Below, one piece after another: positions 62,979 through 64,000 of a DNA stretch of 64,000 bases; position 1 is the stretch's first letter, and each line of letters begins with the position of its first letter. The translations under genes were made by a program, and so were the position numbers. The stretch is taken from the NCBI RefSeq assembly GCF_001713395.1, contig NZ_CP016450.1:3774501-3838500 (forward strand), written 5' to 3'. The DNA comes from Sinorhizobium sp. RAC02 (GTDB taxonomy: Bacteria > Pseudomonadota > Alphaproteobacteria > Rhizobiales > Rhizobiaceae). The notes beneath the pieces are model-generated. The model did not search any database. It was given only the letters and a program-made list of their open reading frames with translations, and was not told the origin of the DNA.

Positions 62979-64000
62979 ATGGCAGAGACGCAAAACACCA
63001 TGGAACCGATCCTCGCCGTGCGCGGCCTGACGGTGTCCTTCACGACGCCGGATGGCGACGTCAATGCGGTGAAGGGCATCGATCTCGATGTCCGTCCCGG
63101 CGAGACGCTGGCGGTCGTCGGCGAATCCGGTTCCGGCAAGAGCCAGACCATGATGGGCATCATGGGCCTGCTCGCCAGCAATGGCAGGGTTTCGGGTTCG
63201 GCGAAGTATCGCGGCAAGGAGATGGTCGGCCTGCCGCCCAAGGCCTTGAACGATATTCGCGGCGCGAAGATCACCATGATCTTCCAGGAGCCGATGACCT
63301 CGCTCGACCCGCTCTATCCGATCGGCAAGCAGATCGCCGAGGTGATCGTGCATCATCGCGGCGGCACTCGGAAACAGGCACGCCCGAAGGTGCTGGAACT
63401 GCTAAAGCTGGTCGGCATTCCGGATCCGGATCGGCGCATCGACAGCTACCCGCACGAAATGTCGGGCGGTCAGCGGCAGCGCGTCATGATCGCCATGGCG
63501 CTCGCCAACGAGCCGGACATCCTGATCGCCGACGAACCGACGACGGCGCTCGACGTGACGATCCAGGCGCAGATCCTGAAACTGCTCCGGGATCTGCAAA
63601 AACGCTTCGACATGGCGATCGTGCTCATCACGCACGATCTTGGCATCGTGCGGCATTTTGCCGAGCGGGTCGCTGTCATGCGGCGTGGCGAGATCGTCGA
63701 GCAGGGGGCGACGGCGGAGATCTTCGAAAACCCGAAGGCCGACTATACGCGCATGCTGATCGATGCCGAACCGCATGGCCGCAAGGCCGCCCCGGCGGAC
63801 AATGCGCCGATCATCCTCGAAGGCCGCAATGTCGTCGTCGATTACAAGATCGACGGGGGATTGCTCAAGAAACGCGCCTCCACCTTCCGTGCGGTCGACA
63901 ATGTCAGCATCAGCTTGCATGAGGGCCAGACGATCGGCGTCGTGGGGGAATCGGGTTCCGGCAAGTCGACGCTCGGTCGCGCACTGCTACGCCTGATCTC
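62979..64000 (+). CDS. Dual-ATPase oligopeptide ABC transporter protein, truncated by window end
   Basis: The ATG at 62979, two bases after the oppC-like stop, opens a frame that runs to the end of the window (about 340 codons, no stop). The first ATPase has Walker [11 protein letters not shown], the signature MSGGQRQR, Walker [13 protein letters not shown] and ITHDLG; a second Walker [10 protein letters not shown], begins near residue 325. Two fused ATPase domains match YejF/DppDF-type proteins. The product energises the OppBC permease. The C-terminal part is outside the window. Confidence 0.9.
   Translation, partial: MAETQNTMEPILAVRGLTVSFTTPDGDVNAVKGIDLDVRPGETLAVVGESGSGKSQTMMGIMGLLASNGRVSGSAKYRGKEMVGLPPKALNDIRGAKITMIFQEPMTSLDPLYPIGKQIAEVIVHHRGGTRKQARPKVLELLKLVGIPDPDRRIDSYPHEMSGGQRQRVMIAMALANEPDILIADEPTTALDVTIQAQILKLLRDLQKRFDMAIVLITHDLGIVRHFAERVAVMRRGEIVEQGATAEIFENPKADYTRMLIDAEPHGRKAAPADNAPIILEGRNVVVDYKIDGGLLKKRASTFRAVDNVSISLHEGQTIGVVGESGSGKSTLGRALLRLI

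Overview
The window is about 64 kb of GC-rich DNA packed with genes on both strands. It reads as a chromosomal segment or large replicon of an alphaproteobacterium in the Rhizobiaceae (Rhizobium, Shinella, Ensifer or Agrobacterium type). The grounds are the thiCOSGE gene order behind a TPP riboswitch, many GTG starts with ATGA overlaps, alphaproteobacterial general-stress promoters (GGAAC-N16/17-GTT), and small rhizobial families such as DUF982 and a PraR-like XRE regulator. I saw no insertion sequence, CRISPR array, rRNA or tRNA gene.

Layout. 1-1938: end of a pentitol operon (SDR dehydrogenase and FGGY kinase). 1966-11457: trehalose/glycogen and stress block (treY, a CBS protein, treZ, glgX, topoisomerase IB, and a small operon of CBS, DUF982 and DUF2934 proteins), carrying five matches to the EcfG promoter consensus. 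11583-18832: SDR, malonyl-CoA synthase, LysR/MFS pair, ureidoglycine aminohydrolase, ankyrin protein and CDF transporter. 18890-19336: pseudoazurin with an FNR/Nnr-type box. 19458-31439: amidase, amidohydrolase, FAH-family hydrolase, HpaR, aminotransferase, HAD, UPF0261, IclR, amino-acid permease and aldehyde dehydrogenase. 31443-41500: a complete 4-hydroxyphenylacetate (homoprotocatechuate meta-cleavage) set, hpaIHG-decarboxylase-hpaDEF-hpaCB, with hpaA divergent. An aromatic amino acid decarboxylase sits inside the operon. Together with the neighbouring aminotransferase and aldehyde dehydrogenase this suggests a full route from tyrosine via tyramine and 4-hydroxyphenylacetate to pyruvate and succinic semialdehyde. 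41501-44174: DUF2218, a His-rich PadR regulator with a striking 49-bp operator, trmO, a molbindin and an amidohydrolase. 44175-48746: thiamin operon and riboswitch. 48897-51438: Bax-inhibitor-1 protein, ECF sigma/anti-sigma pair and YqaA.

52111-56549 is the most unusual region: an apparent five-gene RiPP operon reading leftward, XRE regulator, SARP/TolB-like/TPR regulator, an 86-residue precursor peptide, YcaO and TfuA. The precursor ends in three perfect tandem copies of VSGGFLD plus one Asn, and the three copies differ at DNA level only by synonymous changes. YcaO plus TfuA is the known enzyme pair for peptide backbone thioamidation, so a multi-core, possibly thioamidated, peptide is predicted. 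I do not recognise this precursor family.

56681-58999 is a polar amino-acid ABC importer. 59279-64000 is an oligopeptide ABC importer whose dual-ATPase gene runs off the window end.
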